Assembly (NCBI GenBank): GCA_016700415.1
Contig: CP065018.1
Span: forward strand, 2,362,001-2,426,000
Length of the DNA: 64,000 bases
Direction of reading: 5' to 3'
Source of the DNA: Flavobacteriales bacterium
GTDB lineage: Bacteria > Bacteroidota > Bacteroidia > Flavobacteriales_F > PHOS-HE28
In this document: positions 53,059 through 60,726 of the stretch, piece after piece
How positions within the stretch are numbered: position 1 is the first letter of the stretch
Layout of the letters: every line of letters begins with the position of its first letter
Made by a program: the position numbers and the translations under genes
Notes under the pieces: model-generated
The model's input: the letters and a program-made list of their open reading frames with translations, nothing else
What the model was told of the DNA's origin: nothing
Database searches by the model: none

Positions 53059-53847
53059 ATGAACATTCGACTGGACGGCTTACACGCCCTGATAGGCGGC
53101 GGCACACAGGGCATCGGCAATGCCACGGCACAGGAAATGGCCCGCTTGGGCGCACACGTCACCCTGTTGGCGCGGGATGAAGTGAAGTTGAAGGAAGCCG
53201 TCGCCGCGCTGGACACTTCCACAAGTCAGCAGCATGGTTTCCTTGTTGCCGACATGGCGGACACCGATGCGCTGAAAGCCGCGATCACCGGGTATGTGAA
53301 AGCCCACGGCCGGGTGGACATCCTGGTGAACAACACCGGAGGCCCGCCTCCGGGGCTGGCCCATGAGACAACGATCGAAGCGTATGAGCAGGCCTTCCGT
53401 CTGCACCTGCTGGCCTTCCAGACCTTAGTGCTGGCGGTCGTGCCGGGCATGAAGGAGCGCCGCGGTGGGCGCATCATCAATGTGATCAGCACCAGCGTGA
53501 AGGTCCCGTTGCCCAACCTCGGCGTCAGCAACACCGTGCGAGGTGCGGTGGCACAATGGTCCAAGACACTGGCCAACGAGCTGGGGCCGTTCAACATCAC
53601 CGTGAACAACGTGCTACCGGGTGCCACGGCAACGGGACGCTTGAAGGCGATCATCACCAACAAGAGCAAGAAATCCGGTAGCACGGAGGAAGAGGCTGCA
53701 CAGGCGATGCTGGATGAGATCCCGTTGCGGCGCTTCGCGGAGCCGGAGGAGACCGCGAACGCCATCTGCTTTCTGGCGGGACCTTCAGGAGCGTACATCA
53801 ACGGCGTGAACCTGCCTGTGGACGGCGGACGGACGGGTTGCTTGTGA
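53059..53847 (+). CDS. Short-chain dehydrogenase/reductase family protein lacking the YxxxK motif
   Basis: 262 residues. The Rossmann motif is present as GGGTQGIG and the second as LVNNTGG, and the tail INGVNLPVDGG is standard for SDRs. At the catalytic position the usual YxxxK is replaced by a SNTVR sequence (LGVSNTVRGAVAQWSKTL), so it belongs to an atypical SDR subgroup seen in several bacteria. The ISTSVK serine region is retained. Lying directly beside haaO and ACMSD genes, it may act on a kynurenine-pathway intermediate such as the aminomuconate branch, but a non-catalytic or different mechanism is possible. Confidence 0.85.
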   Translation: MNIRLDGLHALIGGGTQGIGNATAQEMARLGAHVTLLARDEVKLKEAVAALDTSTSQQHGFLVADMADTDALKAAITGYVKAHGRVDILVNNTGGPPPGLAHETTIEAYEQAFRLHLLAFQTLVLAVVPGMKERRGGRIINVISTSVKVPLPNLGVSNTVRGAVAQWSKTLANELGPFNITVNNVLPGATATGRLKAIITNKSKKSGSTEEEAAQAMLDEIPLRRFAEPEETANAICFLAGPSGAYINGVNLPVDGGRTGCL

Positions 53848-53886
53848 GGAGGTGGCTACTATGGGTTTTCAGAAGCCCGTTATGAT

Positions 53887-53973
53887 CGCCCCTTTTGCTC
53901 AATGCCTCCGCCTTGCGGCGGAAGACATTGAGTGAACGCAACAAGGGGCGGCCGCAAAATGCGACCGCCCCTT
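53887..53973. terminator. Bidirectional, mutually exclusive terminator hairpins
   Basis: Three arms share one centre: CGCCCCTT (53887-53894), AAGGGGCGG (53943-53951) and CCGCCCCTT (53965-53973). The centre can pair with the left arm, giving a long hairpin also containing CTCAATG/CATTGAG and TCCGCC/GGCGGA, or with the right arm, giving a compact hairpin with inner CGCA/TGCG and an AAA loop. The left fold ends the plus-strand SDR transcript; the right fold ends the minus-strand T9SS gene transcript. Confidence 0.7.
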
Positions 53974-53996
53974 GGCGTTAGTGGTCGAGGTTCTCC

Positions 53997-55691
53997 TTAC
54001 TTGATCATCACCGGACGGCTGCTGATGCCGTTGGCGGTGATCACGCGGAGCGAGTAGGTGCCTTGGGCCAGTTTGCCGTTCAATGGCAAGGTCACAGGCT
54101 GGTTGGCGGTCATGGACTTCTGGTCCTTGTACACCACGCGGCCGGTCATGTCGGTGAGCTCAAAGTTCACCGTACCGCTCAGGTCGGCACCGCTGATGGT
54201 GATGTCGCCCTGGGTAGGGTTGGGGAACACGCTCACGTCCGTGCTGTTCAGCTCACGCACACCGGTAGCGAGGGTGATATCCACGTGATAGTCCTCGGTC
54301 TCACCATAGAAGTAATCGGTGCAAGCATCCATATCCACTGCGCCATAGACGCCCCGTACACGCAGGCGGGTAATACCCACGGGGGCGTCCACAGGCACGG
54401 TGAAGGGCAATGTGATCACCTCTTGGGGATTGGTCCCATCGAATTCGCCAAGCTTTTCGGTCGCCTGGAAGGTGGAATCGCCGTTGTAATCGATCCACGC
54501 GGCATAGTAATCATCCCCGTAGTCACCGCTGGAGATCGACAGATTGTAGGAGGCACCCTGCTCCAACATCGTGCTTTGCGCGGTGTAGTCCTCATAGGCA
54601 TTGTCACCTCCGGTGGCATTGTTGATGGAACCCAGTGTAACATTGGAAATGAAATCACCGTCCGTTACGCCGTTGACCGGCTCTGGGATGCAGTAACCGT
54701 ACACAACCGCGATCTGGCTCACGCACAAGGTGAACTCACCACCTACGCCATACTGCACGTTCGCATATACGCGGACGAGATAGTCCGTATTGGCTGTAAC
54801 GCTCACTTCAACAGGAGCTGCAGGGTTGATCACGCAGGAGATCTCCGCGCCGAAATCGCAGGTGGCTTGCACCGTGAAGGCCCAGTCCGTTCCACCGATG
54901 TTTGTAAGGTCTACCGACACCACGGTGTCACTGCCTGAATTGAAGCTGTACCAGACATCCTGATAACCATCCGTAGAGCTGTCACAAGAGGGGTCTCCCG
55001 TTGAGTTCACGGAAGAGGAGTTGTTCCCCGTCACCATGGAGGAGGCACAATCACCTGCAGCTGCCACGGTCAACGCCTCAGCGTCAATGCATTCATCATT
55101 GGCGGGAGGGGCGGCGCACGCCGAAGCGGATACCGTGATGGTGTATGGACCAACGGCATTGTTCGCCGAATCCAGCATCACTGCGTAATAGTAGATTCCA
55201 GCAGGAACCCCTGTGTAGAAGAGCGTAAAATTGCCATCTGTACAGGTGGTGTCATTAAAGCTGCCGGCGGCAATGTTTGAGGTGAATGGGCAACCTTGGT
55301 AGATACTTACAAAGCCGTTCCCGAACGGCGGTGTTGTACCACAATAGGACAGCTCCAGATTGGCGCATTCAGTTGTTGTGAACATCTCCCAAACCGCAGG
55401 CATGGTCAATCCTTCCCCATTGTCAGTGGCACCAGTATTATCTCCGGAGAAGGTCACGCTTGAGCCTACGGCCAGATCCTGATTCACTGCGCCTGTGCAT
55501 TCGTCATTGGTAGGTGCTCCTCCACCACGCTGGGCGTTGGCGGATCCGTGATGAGGCAACGCGGCCACGTTCACCAAGTTAGTGGTCCGGACCGCGCTTC
55601 GGTTCTTCAACGTCAATCTGCTCTGTGCGCCCACGGTTCCACTGAAAAGCAGTGCCGTGGTGGTCAGAACAATACCGTAGATGTTCTTCAT
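53997..55691 (-). CDS. Exported multidomain protein with GEVED domain and T9SS type A sorting domain
   Basis: 564 residues from the ATG at 55691, which begins signal peptide MKNIYGIVLTTTALLFSGTVGAQ. After two cysteine-bearing repeats of the kind APTNDECTGA and APPANDECIDAEAL (PPC-like beta domains) comes a GEVED-type domain (YYAAWIDYNGDSTFQATEKLGEF to DACTDYFYGETEDYHV). The C-terminus is a type A sorting domain with VSVFPNPTQGDITISG and QGTYSLRVI, ending RPVMIK. Probably an outer surface or secreted adhesion or hydrolysis-support protein. Promoter elements are at 55719-55752. Confidence 0.88.
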   Translation of the reverse strand: MKNIYGIVLTTTALLFSGTVGAQSRLTLKNRSAVRTTNLVNVAALPHHGSANAQRGGGAPTNDECTGAVNQDLAVGSSVTFSGDNTGATDNGEGLTMPAVWEMFTTTECANLELSYCGTTPPFGNGFVSIYQGCPFTSNIAAGSFNDTTCTDGNFTLFYTGVPAGIYYYAVMLDSANNAVGPYTITVSASACAAPPANDECIDAEALTVAAAGDCASSMVTGNNSSSVNSTGDPSCDSSTDGYQDVWYSFNSGSDTVVSVDLTNIGGTDWAFTVQATCDFGAEISCVINPAAPVEVSVTANTDYLVRVYANVQYGVGGEFTLCVSQIAVVYGYCIPEPVNGVTDGDFISNVTLGSINNATGGDNAYEDYTAQSTMLEQGASYNLSISSGDYGDDYYAAWIDYNGDSTFQATEKLGEFDGTNPQEVITLPFTVPVDAPVGITRLRVRGVYGAVDMDACTDYFYGETEDYHVDITLATGVRELNSTDVSVFPNPTQGDITISGADLSGTVNFELTDMTGRVVYKDQKSMTANQPVTLPLNGKLAQGTYSLRVITANGISSRPVMIK

Positions 55692-55718
55692 GTTGGGTGT
55701 TTTAGGTGAGTTGGGCCA

Positions 55719-55752
55719 CAAAGATGCACGAAATGGGTTGCCGCTTGGCAAA
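55719..55752 (-). promoter_or_regulatory. Promoter of the GEVED/T9SS protein gene
   Basis: On the minus strand, TTTG (55749-55752, inside a run of T) and CATCTTTG (55719-55726) are 22 nt apart, matching TTTG-N17-23-TAnnTTTG at all but one position. The start codon is 27 nt downstream, so this gene has a normal leader. Confidence 0.6.
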
Positions 55753-55784
55753 AAAATACAGTAGCGCCAACAACCCCTGCCACT

Positions 55785-56486
55785 TCAACCGGCCGGCACC
55801 ACCAGCCGGAACCCTTTCCCATGCACATTGGCGACCTCCACCTCGGGATCGTCCGCCACATACTTGCGCAATTTGGCGATGTACACGTCCATGCTCCTGC
55901 CGTTGAAGTAGTTATCGTCCCCCCACACGGTGCGCAACGCTGTGGACCGCTCCAGCACGGTGTTGGCGTTCTCGCAGAGCAGGCGCAATAGGTCGTTCTC
56001 CTTCGTGGTGAGCCTGCGCTCTCCTTCCGGGCCCGTGAGCAGTTGCTTGCGCGCATCGAACGTGTATCGCCCCAGATTGAAGGTGGTATTGCGTTCGGGC
56101 AGCGGTTCCACGCCACGCGCCCGGCGGAGCACCGCCGCGATGCGCAACAACAGCTCCTCCATGCTGAAAGGCTTGGTGAGGTAGTCGTCCGCCCCGGACT
56201 CGAACCCGGTGATGGTATCCTTCCGCATGTTCTTGGCGGTGAGGAAAATGATGGGGGTTTCCGTATCGTTCTTCCGGATCTCCCGCGCCAAGGTGAACCC
56301 GTCCTTCAGGGGCATCATCACGTCCAGCAGCAACAGGTCGAACTTGGACTTCTTGTAAGCCGCCAGTCCTTGGTCGCCGTCCACGCAGAGCTCCACCTCG
56401 TAGTCCTTTGCCTTCAGGTATTGGGCGAGCAAGGTGCCCAAGTTGGGGTCATCCTCGCACAGCAGCAGTCTCGTGTTGTTCTCCAT
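55785..56486 (-). CDS. OmpR-family response regulator, RprY-like
   Basis: 233 residues from the ATG at 56486. The receiver domain has acidic pocket E11-D12-D13 and phospho-acceptor D55 in DLLLLDVMMPLKDGF, with T and K in IIFLTAKNM and DDYLTKPFSMEEL. A winged-helix effector domain follows (RLTTKENDLLRLLCENANTVLERS to VHGKGFRLVV). It begins 38 nt inside the 3' end of the kinase gene, so the pair is co-transcribed with kinase first. Similarity is to the RprXY system of Bacteroides; targets unknown. Confidence 0.94.
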   Translation of the reverse strand: MENNTRLLLCEDDPNLGTLLAQYLKAKDYEVELCVDGDQGLAAYKKSKFDLLLLDVMMPLKDGFTLAREIRKNDTETPIIFLTAKNMRKDTITGFESGADDYLTKPFSMEELLLRIAAVLRRARGVEPLPERNTTFNLGRYTFDARKQLLTGPEGERRLTTKENDLLRLLCENANTVLERSTALRTVWGDDNYFNGRSMDVYIAKLRKYVADDPEVEVANVHGKGFRLVVPAG

Positions 56487-57897
56487 GTTCAAAAGGTATG
56501 GTGATGATGAACCGGCTTCCGGTCCCTTGGTCATTGCCTTCGGGTCCGCTCTCCACGCGGATGGTGCCGCCATGTCTTTCCACTACGGACTTCACATAGC
56601 TGAGGCCCAACCCGAAGCCCTTCACATTATGCACGTTGCCGGTGGGCACGCGGTAAAGACGATCGAAGACCTTGCGTTGTTCGCTGCGCGGGATGCCGAT
56701 ACCATTATCGCGGACCTCGACGGTGAGGGCCTGGGCGTCGCTGCGGGTGGTGATGTGGATGATGGGCGAAACGATGCAGTATTTCACCGCGTTGTCGATG
56801 AGGTTGTAGAAGATGCTTGTGAGGTGGGTGCGGTCGCCCCGCACATGCGCCAGTTCGGCGGTGCGCGCAAAGTTGATGCGCCCACCGCGTTTCTCCGCCT
56901 GCAGCGAGCTGTTGCGCACCACCTCGGCCAGCAGGGCGTGCATGTCCACGTCGGTGATGCGCAGCCGCATGCCGCCCTGGTCGGTCACCGCGCTCTGCAG
57001 CACGCTTTCCACCAGCATGCCCAAGCGCTTGTTCTCGTCCCGGATCATGTTCGTGAACAAGCGCACCTGCGCGGGGTCCTTGGGGATCCCGGGGTCGTTC
57101 AGTGCCTCACAGGCCAAGGATATGGTGCTGATGGGCGTCTTCAGCTCGTGGGTCAGGTTGTTCACCAAGTCGTTCTTGATGTCGCCCAAGCGCTTCTGCC
57201 GAAGCATGGCGCGCACCGTGAACCCGAAAATGGCGGCCACCATGAGCAGAAAAATGGTGGAAGTCACCAGCATGGGCCACAAGCTGCGCAAAAGCATGGA
57301 GGGGCGGGACGGGACGCTCACGTGCAACCACCAGCCGTTCCCCGCGGACCGCTCCTGCGGCCAATCGTTCCGGAAAAGCTGGGTACGGTGGGGGCTGCTG
57401 CGCACCAAATTGCTGTCCGCCGCGTCGTTCAAGCTGAGGAGCACGGCACTTCCCCCTTCCTCGAACACGCCGTATTCGTAGGTGCAATGTATATGGCGCA
57501 ACCGCAGCTCCTCGGTGATCAGCGAATCCAGCAGCCGCGGATCGATGCGCTCGTGGATATCCCGGAACATGCCCGCACTAAGGATCCCCCGGAGCAATTC
57601 GTTCAAGGTGTCCTTGTTCAAGAGGCCCGGCCCCGCCGAACTGTCACGGTCGGCAAGACCTTGGTCGATGTGCAGGTCCCCTCCTTTGACGTCCGCAGGC
57701 AGGGTGCGCAAATTCTGGCGTGCCTCGGCCCGTTCCACACGGTCGCTCACGGCCACCAAGGCATTGTCGATACCTTCATTGAACTGCGCATCCTTCAAGG
57801 CCAGGGTGTCGCTCACCCATTTGGCCTGGATCAGGACCAGCCCGAGCAAGGCCACGCTGATGGCCACGATCAAGGCAGTGATCGTCCGTTTTTCCAT
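56449..57897 (-). CDS. Sensor histidine kinase, RprX-like
   Basis: 482 residues. A membrane helix at 8-26 and a second at about 208-230 enclose a roughly 180-residue periplasmic sensor region. The cytoplasmic part has the phospho-acceptor H250 in LVNNLTHELKTPIST, N box FYNLIDNAVKYC, G1 VEVRDNGIGIP, F box VFDRLYRVPTGNVHN and G2 GFGLGLSYVKSVVE. It overlaps its response regulator gene. The reverse strand happens to be open through this whole gene in one frame, a composition effect, not a second gene. Confidence 0.94.
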   Translation of the reverse strand: MEKRTITALIVAISVALLGLVLIQAKWVSDTLALKDAQFNEGIDNALVAVSDRVERAEARQNLRTLPADVKGGDLHIDQGLADRDSSAGPGLLNKDTLNELLRGILSAGMFRDIHERIDPRLLDSLITEELRLRHIHCTYEYGVFEEGGSAVLLSLNDAADSNLVRSSPHRTQLFRNDWPQERSAGNGWWLHVSVPSRPSMLLRSLWPMLVTSTIFLLMVAAIFGFTVRAMLRQKRLGDIKNDLVNNLTHELKTPISTISLACEALNDPGIPKDPAQVRLFTNMIRDENKRLGMLVESVLQSAVTDQGGMRLRITDVDMHALLAEVVRNSSLQAEKRGGRINFARTAELAHVRGDRTHLTSIFYNLIDNAVKYCIVSPIIHITTRSDAQALTVEVRDNGIGIPRSEQRKVFDRLYRVPTGNVHNVKGFGLGLSYVKSVVERHGGTIRVESGPEGNDQGTGSRFIITIPFEHGEQHETAAVRG

Positions 57898-58023
57898 GGA
57901 AGGTTGAAAGCTACCCGATGCGCGCGCTACGGCGATGACCGGTTAACGATGTTTAACCGGATATGTGCACGGGCAAAGGAAATGAGGATGGAGCCCGGTC
58001 GGCACGCGCTGTGTGCGACCAGC

Positions 58024-58031
58024 TACTTTTG
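58024..58031 (+). promoter_or_regulatory. -7 element seven bases before the aldehyde dehydrogenase start
   Basis: TACTTTTG matches TAnnTTTG. It is seven nt ahead of the ATG at 58039, so the transcript would start at, or within a base or two of, the start codon. A -33 box is not evident. Confidence 0.45.
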
Positions 58032-58038
58032 CACCATC

Positions 58039-59481
58039 ATGGAGCAGGTCCTCAACTACATCAACGGCGAATTGCGACAGGCATTAGGTGGCGGGTGGTT
58101 GGAGGGCCATGCCCCGGCGGAAGGCAAGGTATATGCACAGATCGCGGACAGCGACGCGAAGGACGTGGACCTCGCCGTGGAAGCCGCCGAAATTGCAATG
58201 CCCGCATGGACGGCGCTGGGCAGGCAAGGGCGCCACGATGCGATCATGCGCGTGGCCGATCTCGTAGAGCGCGACTTGGAGCTCTTCGCCCGGGCCGAAA
58301 GCCGGGACAATGGCAAGCCCGTCAGCTTGGCCCGTACGGTCGACATTCCGCGCGCTATCGCCAACCTCCGCTTTTTCGCCACGGCCATCCTGCACTGGGG
58401 CAGCGAGGCGCACATTACCGATGATGTGGCGGTGAACTATACGGACCGGCAGCCTACCGGTGTTGCGGGATGCATCAGTCCATGGAACCTGCCCTTGTAC
58501 CTGTTCACCTGGAAGATCGCTCCTGCATTGGCGGCAGGTTGCACGGTGGTGGCGAAACCATCGGAGATCACGCCGTACACCACTTGGATGTTGGCCGAGC
58601 GCTGCATCGAGGCCGGTTTTCCCCCGGGGGTGCTCAACATCGTTCAGGGCACCGGCCCCAAGGTCGGCGCTGCCATCACGGCACATCCGGGCATCCCGGC
58701 GATATCCTTTACCGGTGGCACCGCGACCGGCGCCCGCATCGCTTCCGTCGCCGCACCGATGTTCAAGAAGTTGAGCTTGGAGCTGGGCGGAAAGAACGCA
58801 GTGCTGGTCTTCGCGGACTGTGACTTCGAACGGATGCTCTCCGAGACCGTGCGATCCTCATTCAGCAACCAGGGCCAGATCTGCCTGTGCGGTTCGCGGA
58901 TCTTGGTGGAACGCTCCATCTATGAGCGTTTTCGGGAAGCTTTCGTCCAACGGGTGAAAGCGCTTCGCGTAGGCGACCCCTCTCAAAAGAACACGGATAT
59001 CGGAGCCGTGGTGAGCGGGCCGCACCTGCAAAAAGTGCTTGGCCATATCGCCCTGGCCAAAGAGGAAGGAGGGCACATCCTGTGCGGCGGTGAGCAGGTG
59101 GTGCTTGAAGCCCCGTTGGCGGAAGGCTGGTACTTGGCGCCCACGGTGATCGAGGGCTTGGGCCCGCAATGCCGCACCAATCAGGAGGAGATCTTTGGAC
59201 CGGTGGTCACCATCCAACCCTTTGACACGGAAGAGGAGGCCTTGGACATGGCCAATGGCACACCTTACGGCCTGGCCAGCACGCTGTGGACCTCGGACGG
59301 CACCCGCATGCACCGCATGGCGCGCCTGTTGAAAAGCGGGATCGTATGGGTGAACTGCTGGATGCTCCGGGACTTGCGCACGCCCTTTGGCGGGATGAAG
59401 CAAAGCGGCGTGGGCCGTGAAGGCGGCGTAGAGGCGCTGCGGTTCTTTACCGAAGCGAAGAACGTGTGCATCAAGTTATAG
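58039..59481 (+). CDS. Aldehyde dehydrogenase, probably 2-aminomuconate-semialdehyde dehydrogenase
   Basis: 480 residues from the ATG at 58039; the frame is open upstream to 56434 only because the antisense of the kinase gene lacks stops. Catalytic residues are E248 in LELGGKNAV and C282 in NQGQICLCGSRI, with PWNLPLYLFTWKIAPAL and SEITPYTTWMLAE in the NAD/substrate region. The NQGQICLCGSRILVERSIY string and PFGGMKQSGVGREGG tail are those of the 2-aminomuconic/2-hydroxymuconic semialdehyde dehydrogenase group. This fits the nearby HaaO and ACMSD genes: it would oxidise the ACMSD product. It overlaps the convergent small gene by six nt. Confidence 0.9.
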   Translation: MEQVLNYINGELRQALGGGWLEGHAPAEGKVYAQIADSDAKDVDLAVEAAEIAMPAWTALGRQGRHDAIMRVADLVERDLELFARAESRDNGKPVSLARTVDIPRAIANLRFFATAILHWGSEAHITDDVAVNYTDRQPTGVAGCISPWNLPLYLFTWKIAPALAAGCTVVAKPSEITPYTTWMLAERCIEAGFPPGVLNIVQGTGPKVGAAITAHPGIPAISFTGGTATGARIASVAAPMFKKLSLELGGKNAVLVFADCDFERMLSETVRSSFSNQGQICLCGSRILVERSIYERFREAFVQRVKALRVGDPSQKNTDIGAVVSGPHLQKVLGHIALAKEEGGHILCGGEQVVLEAPLAEGWYLAPTVIEGLGPQCRTNQEEIFGPVVTIQPFDTEEEALDMANGTPYGLASTLWTSDGTRMHRMARLLKSGIVWVNCWMLRDLRTPFGGMKQSGVGREGGVEALRFFTEAKNVCIKL

Positions 59482-59718
59482 GGGCCGTAGGTCCGCGGAA
59501 GGCTCCTCCGGAAGGGACCTCTCCGGCGATCGGTGCTTCATGCCATTGGTGAAGAACCAGCCAAAGCGCAGGTCGAACCATTCCTCGAACTCGATGAGGC
59601 TACGGCGAAGGATATGGAGCATTTCACGCATCTGGAAGGTGGTACGAAGCCAACGCGGGAAGGGTTCCAAATAGTGTACCGGCCTGTGGTGGGCTAATGC
59701 ACGGGCAGGGAAGCTCAC
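59476..59718 (-). CDS. Small protein coupled to the DUF6272 gene
   Basis: 80 residues from a GTG at 59718 that overlaps the upstream stop (GTGA); a TTG three bases earlier is possible. The central LEPFPRWLRTTFQMREMLHILRRSLIEFEEWFDLRFGWFFTNG is rich in aromatic and charged residues and looks amphipathic helical. I recognise no domain. Four-base overlap with the DUF6272 gene suggests a functional partner made in stoichiometric amounts. Because it is short and lies at the end of a unit, it could also be chance, but the coupling and composition argue for a real gene. Confidence 0.55.
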   Translation of the reverse strand: MSFPARALAHHRPVHYLEPFPRWLRTTFQMREMLHILRRSLIEFEEWFDLRFGWFFTNGMKHRSPERSLPEEPSADLRPL

Positions 59719-60665
59719 CAAGGAACGTCCACAGTGGCGAGCACCTTTTCGCCCTTTGGCCGGTCCTCCACGCGAAGTGTGCCCTCTACATCGGAGAGCC
59801 GGGCCAGCAACTTCCCCACCGCTCTCCGGTCGATCATCCCGCCCATGGAAAAAATTGTGCGGTCCCCGCCATGGAGCACGAACAACACAGGGGCTGCCAG
59901 ATCTAAGGTGGACCGGACCACCTCAACTGTCCGCTTCAACCTATCACTTCGCTTGAGGAGGTCTTCTCCCCCTTCGGCAGGTCTTTCGTTCAGGGCCAGC
60001 CCCATGAGAACATGTTCAATTTCCGTGGTCCAGATTCCTACGTGAAAGAGAAGGACCCGGTGTTCCAGCACCAGCCGATGCAACGGACCATCCAGTTGCA
60101 ATGCGTCCGCACCGTCGGTGGCCCCCACATCCAAGGAAATGGCGAACAGGTCATGCCCGTCCTCGATGGGGTTGAACGTCCACGACGCCCCACCTCCCGT
60201 GCGCCGCACCATTTCGATCAGTCCCAGGCCTGCACCCCTTGTTCCGGGCTTGCTCGTCCGCTGGATCCCTTCCAAATACAGTTCCTTCAATTCCGTATTG
60301 TCCCGGCCTTGAAGGTCGGCGAGGTCCTTATCCAGCTTCAGCGCTTGGGAGCGGGTGACCAAGTTGCAGGCAAAGACCTGTTGCCCGGTGGCATGACAAC
60401 GCAAGAGGAACATGCTTTGACCTTCGCCCCGATCGGGCATGGACAGCGGCCGAGCGCGATGACGCACGATGTTCTGGTAGGCCTCCACCATCACATACCC
60501 CAAGCGGCCCTTGACCGGCACGGTCCCCTCCCATCCGTTGAGCACAGCCTCGCCTAGCTCGATCAGGCGGGGAGAATGCTCGTCCGGAAAAAAGCCGCTG
60601 TATCCAAAAATGCAGCGATCCTCGCGCAATGCTTCGATAAGAGAATGGGCAAACTGGATGTCCAT
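59715..60665 (-). CDS. DUF6272 / SiaB-like signalling protein (HATPase-like)
   Basis: 316 residues from the ATG at 60665; earlier in-frame sequence overlaps the divergent gene and lacks similarity. The N-terminal 185 residues match the SiaB/DUF6272 family: FGYSGFFPDEHSPRLIELGEAVL, then the N-box-like LGYVMVEAYQNIVRHRA and the G-box-like GTRGAGLGLIEMVRR, an ATPase-fold kinase related to anti-sigma factors. The last 130 residues are an additional domain I do not recognise (LVLEHRVLLFHVGIWTTEIEHVL to EGTLRVEDRPKG). The gene is divergent from the HD-PPK1 fusion and coupled to a small downstream gene. TACCTTCG about 22 nt before the start is a candidate -7 element. Confidence 0.75.
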   Translation of the reverse strand: MDIQFAHSLIEALREDRCIFGYSGFFPDEHSPRLIELGEAVLNGWEGTVPVKGRLGYVMVEAYQNIVRHRARPLSMPDRGEGQSMFLLRCHATGQQVFACNLVTRSQALKLDKDLADLQGRDNTELKELYLEGIQRTSKPGTRGAGLGLIEMVRRTGGGASWTFNPIEDGHDLFAISLDVGATDGADALQLDGPLHRLVLEHRVLLFHVGIWTTEIEHVLMGLALNERPAEGGEDLLKRSDRLKRTVEVVRSTLDLAAPVLFVLHGGDRTIFSMGGMIDRRAVGKLLARLSDVEGTLRVEDRPKGEKVLATVDVPW

Positions 60666-60726
60666 GCGCGATAAGCCCGGAATAAAGCGAAGGTAACGGG
60701 GAAAGCCGGGACTATTTTCGGCACCG

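Noticed and set aside
56434..58038. A 535-codon open frame on the plus strand continuous with the aldehyde dehydrogenase
   Set aside because: It is exactly antisense to the histidine kinase gene, has no recognisable domains and is His/Val/Gln-rich as expected for the reverse strand of a GC-rich gene. The dehydrogenase starts at 58039.
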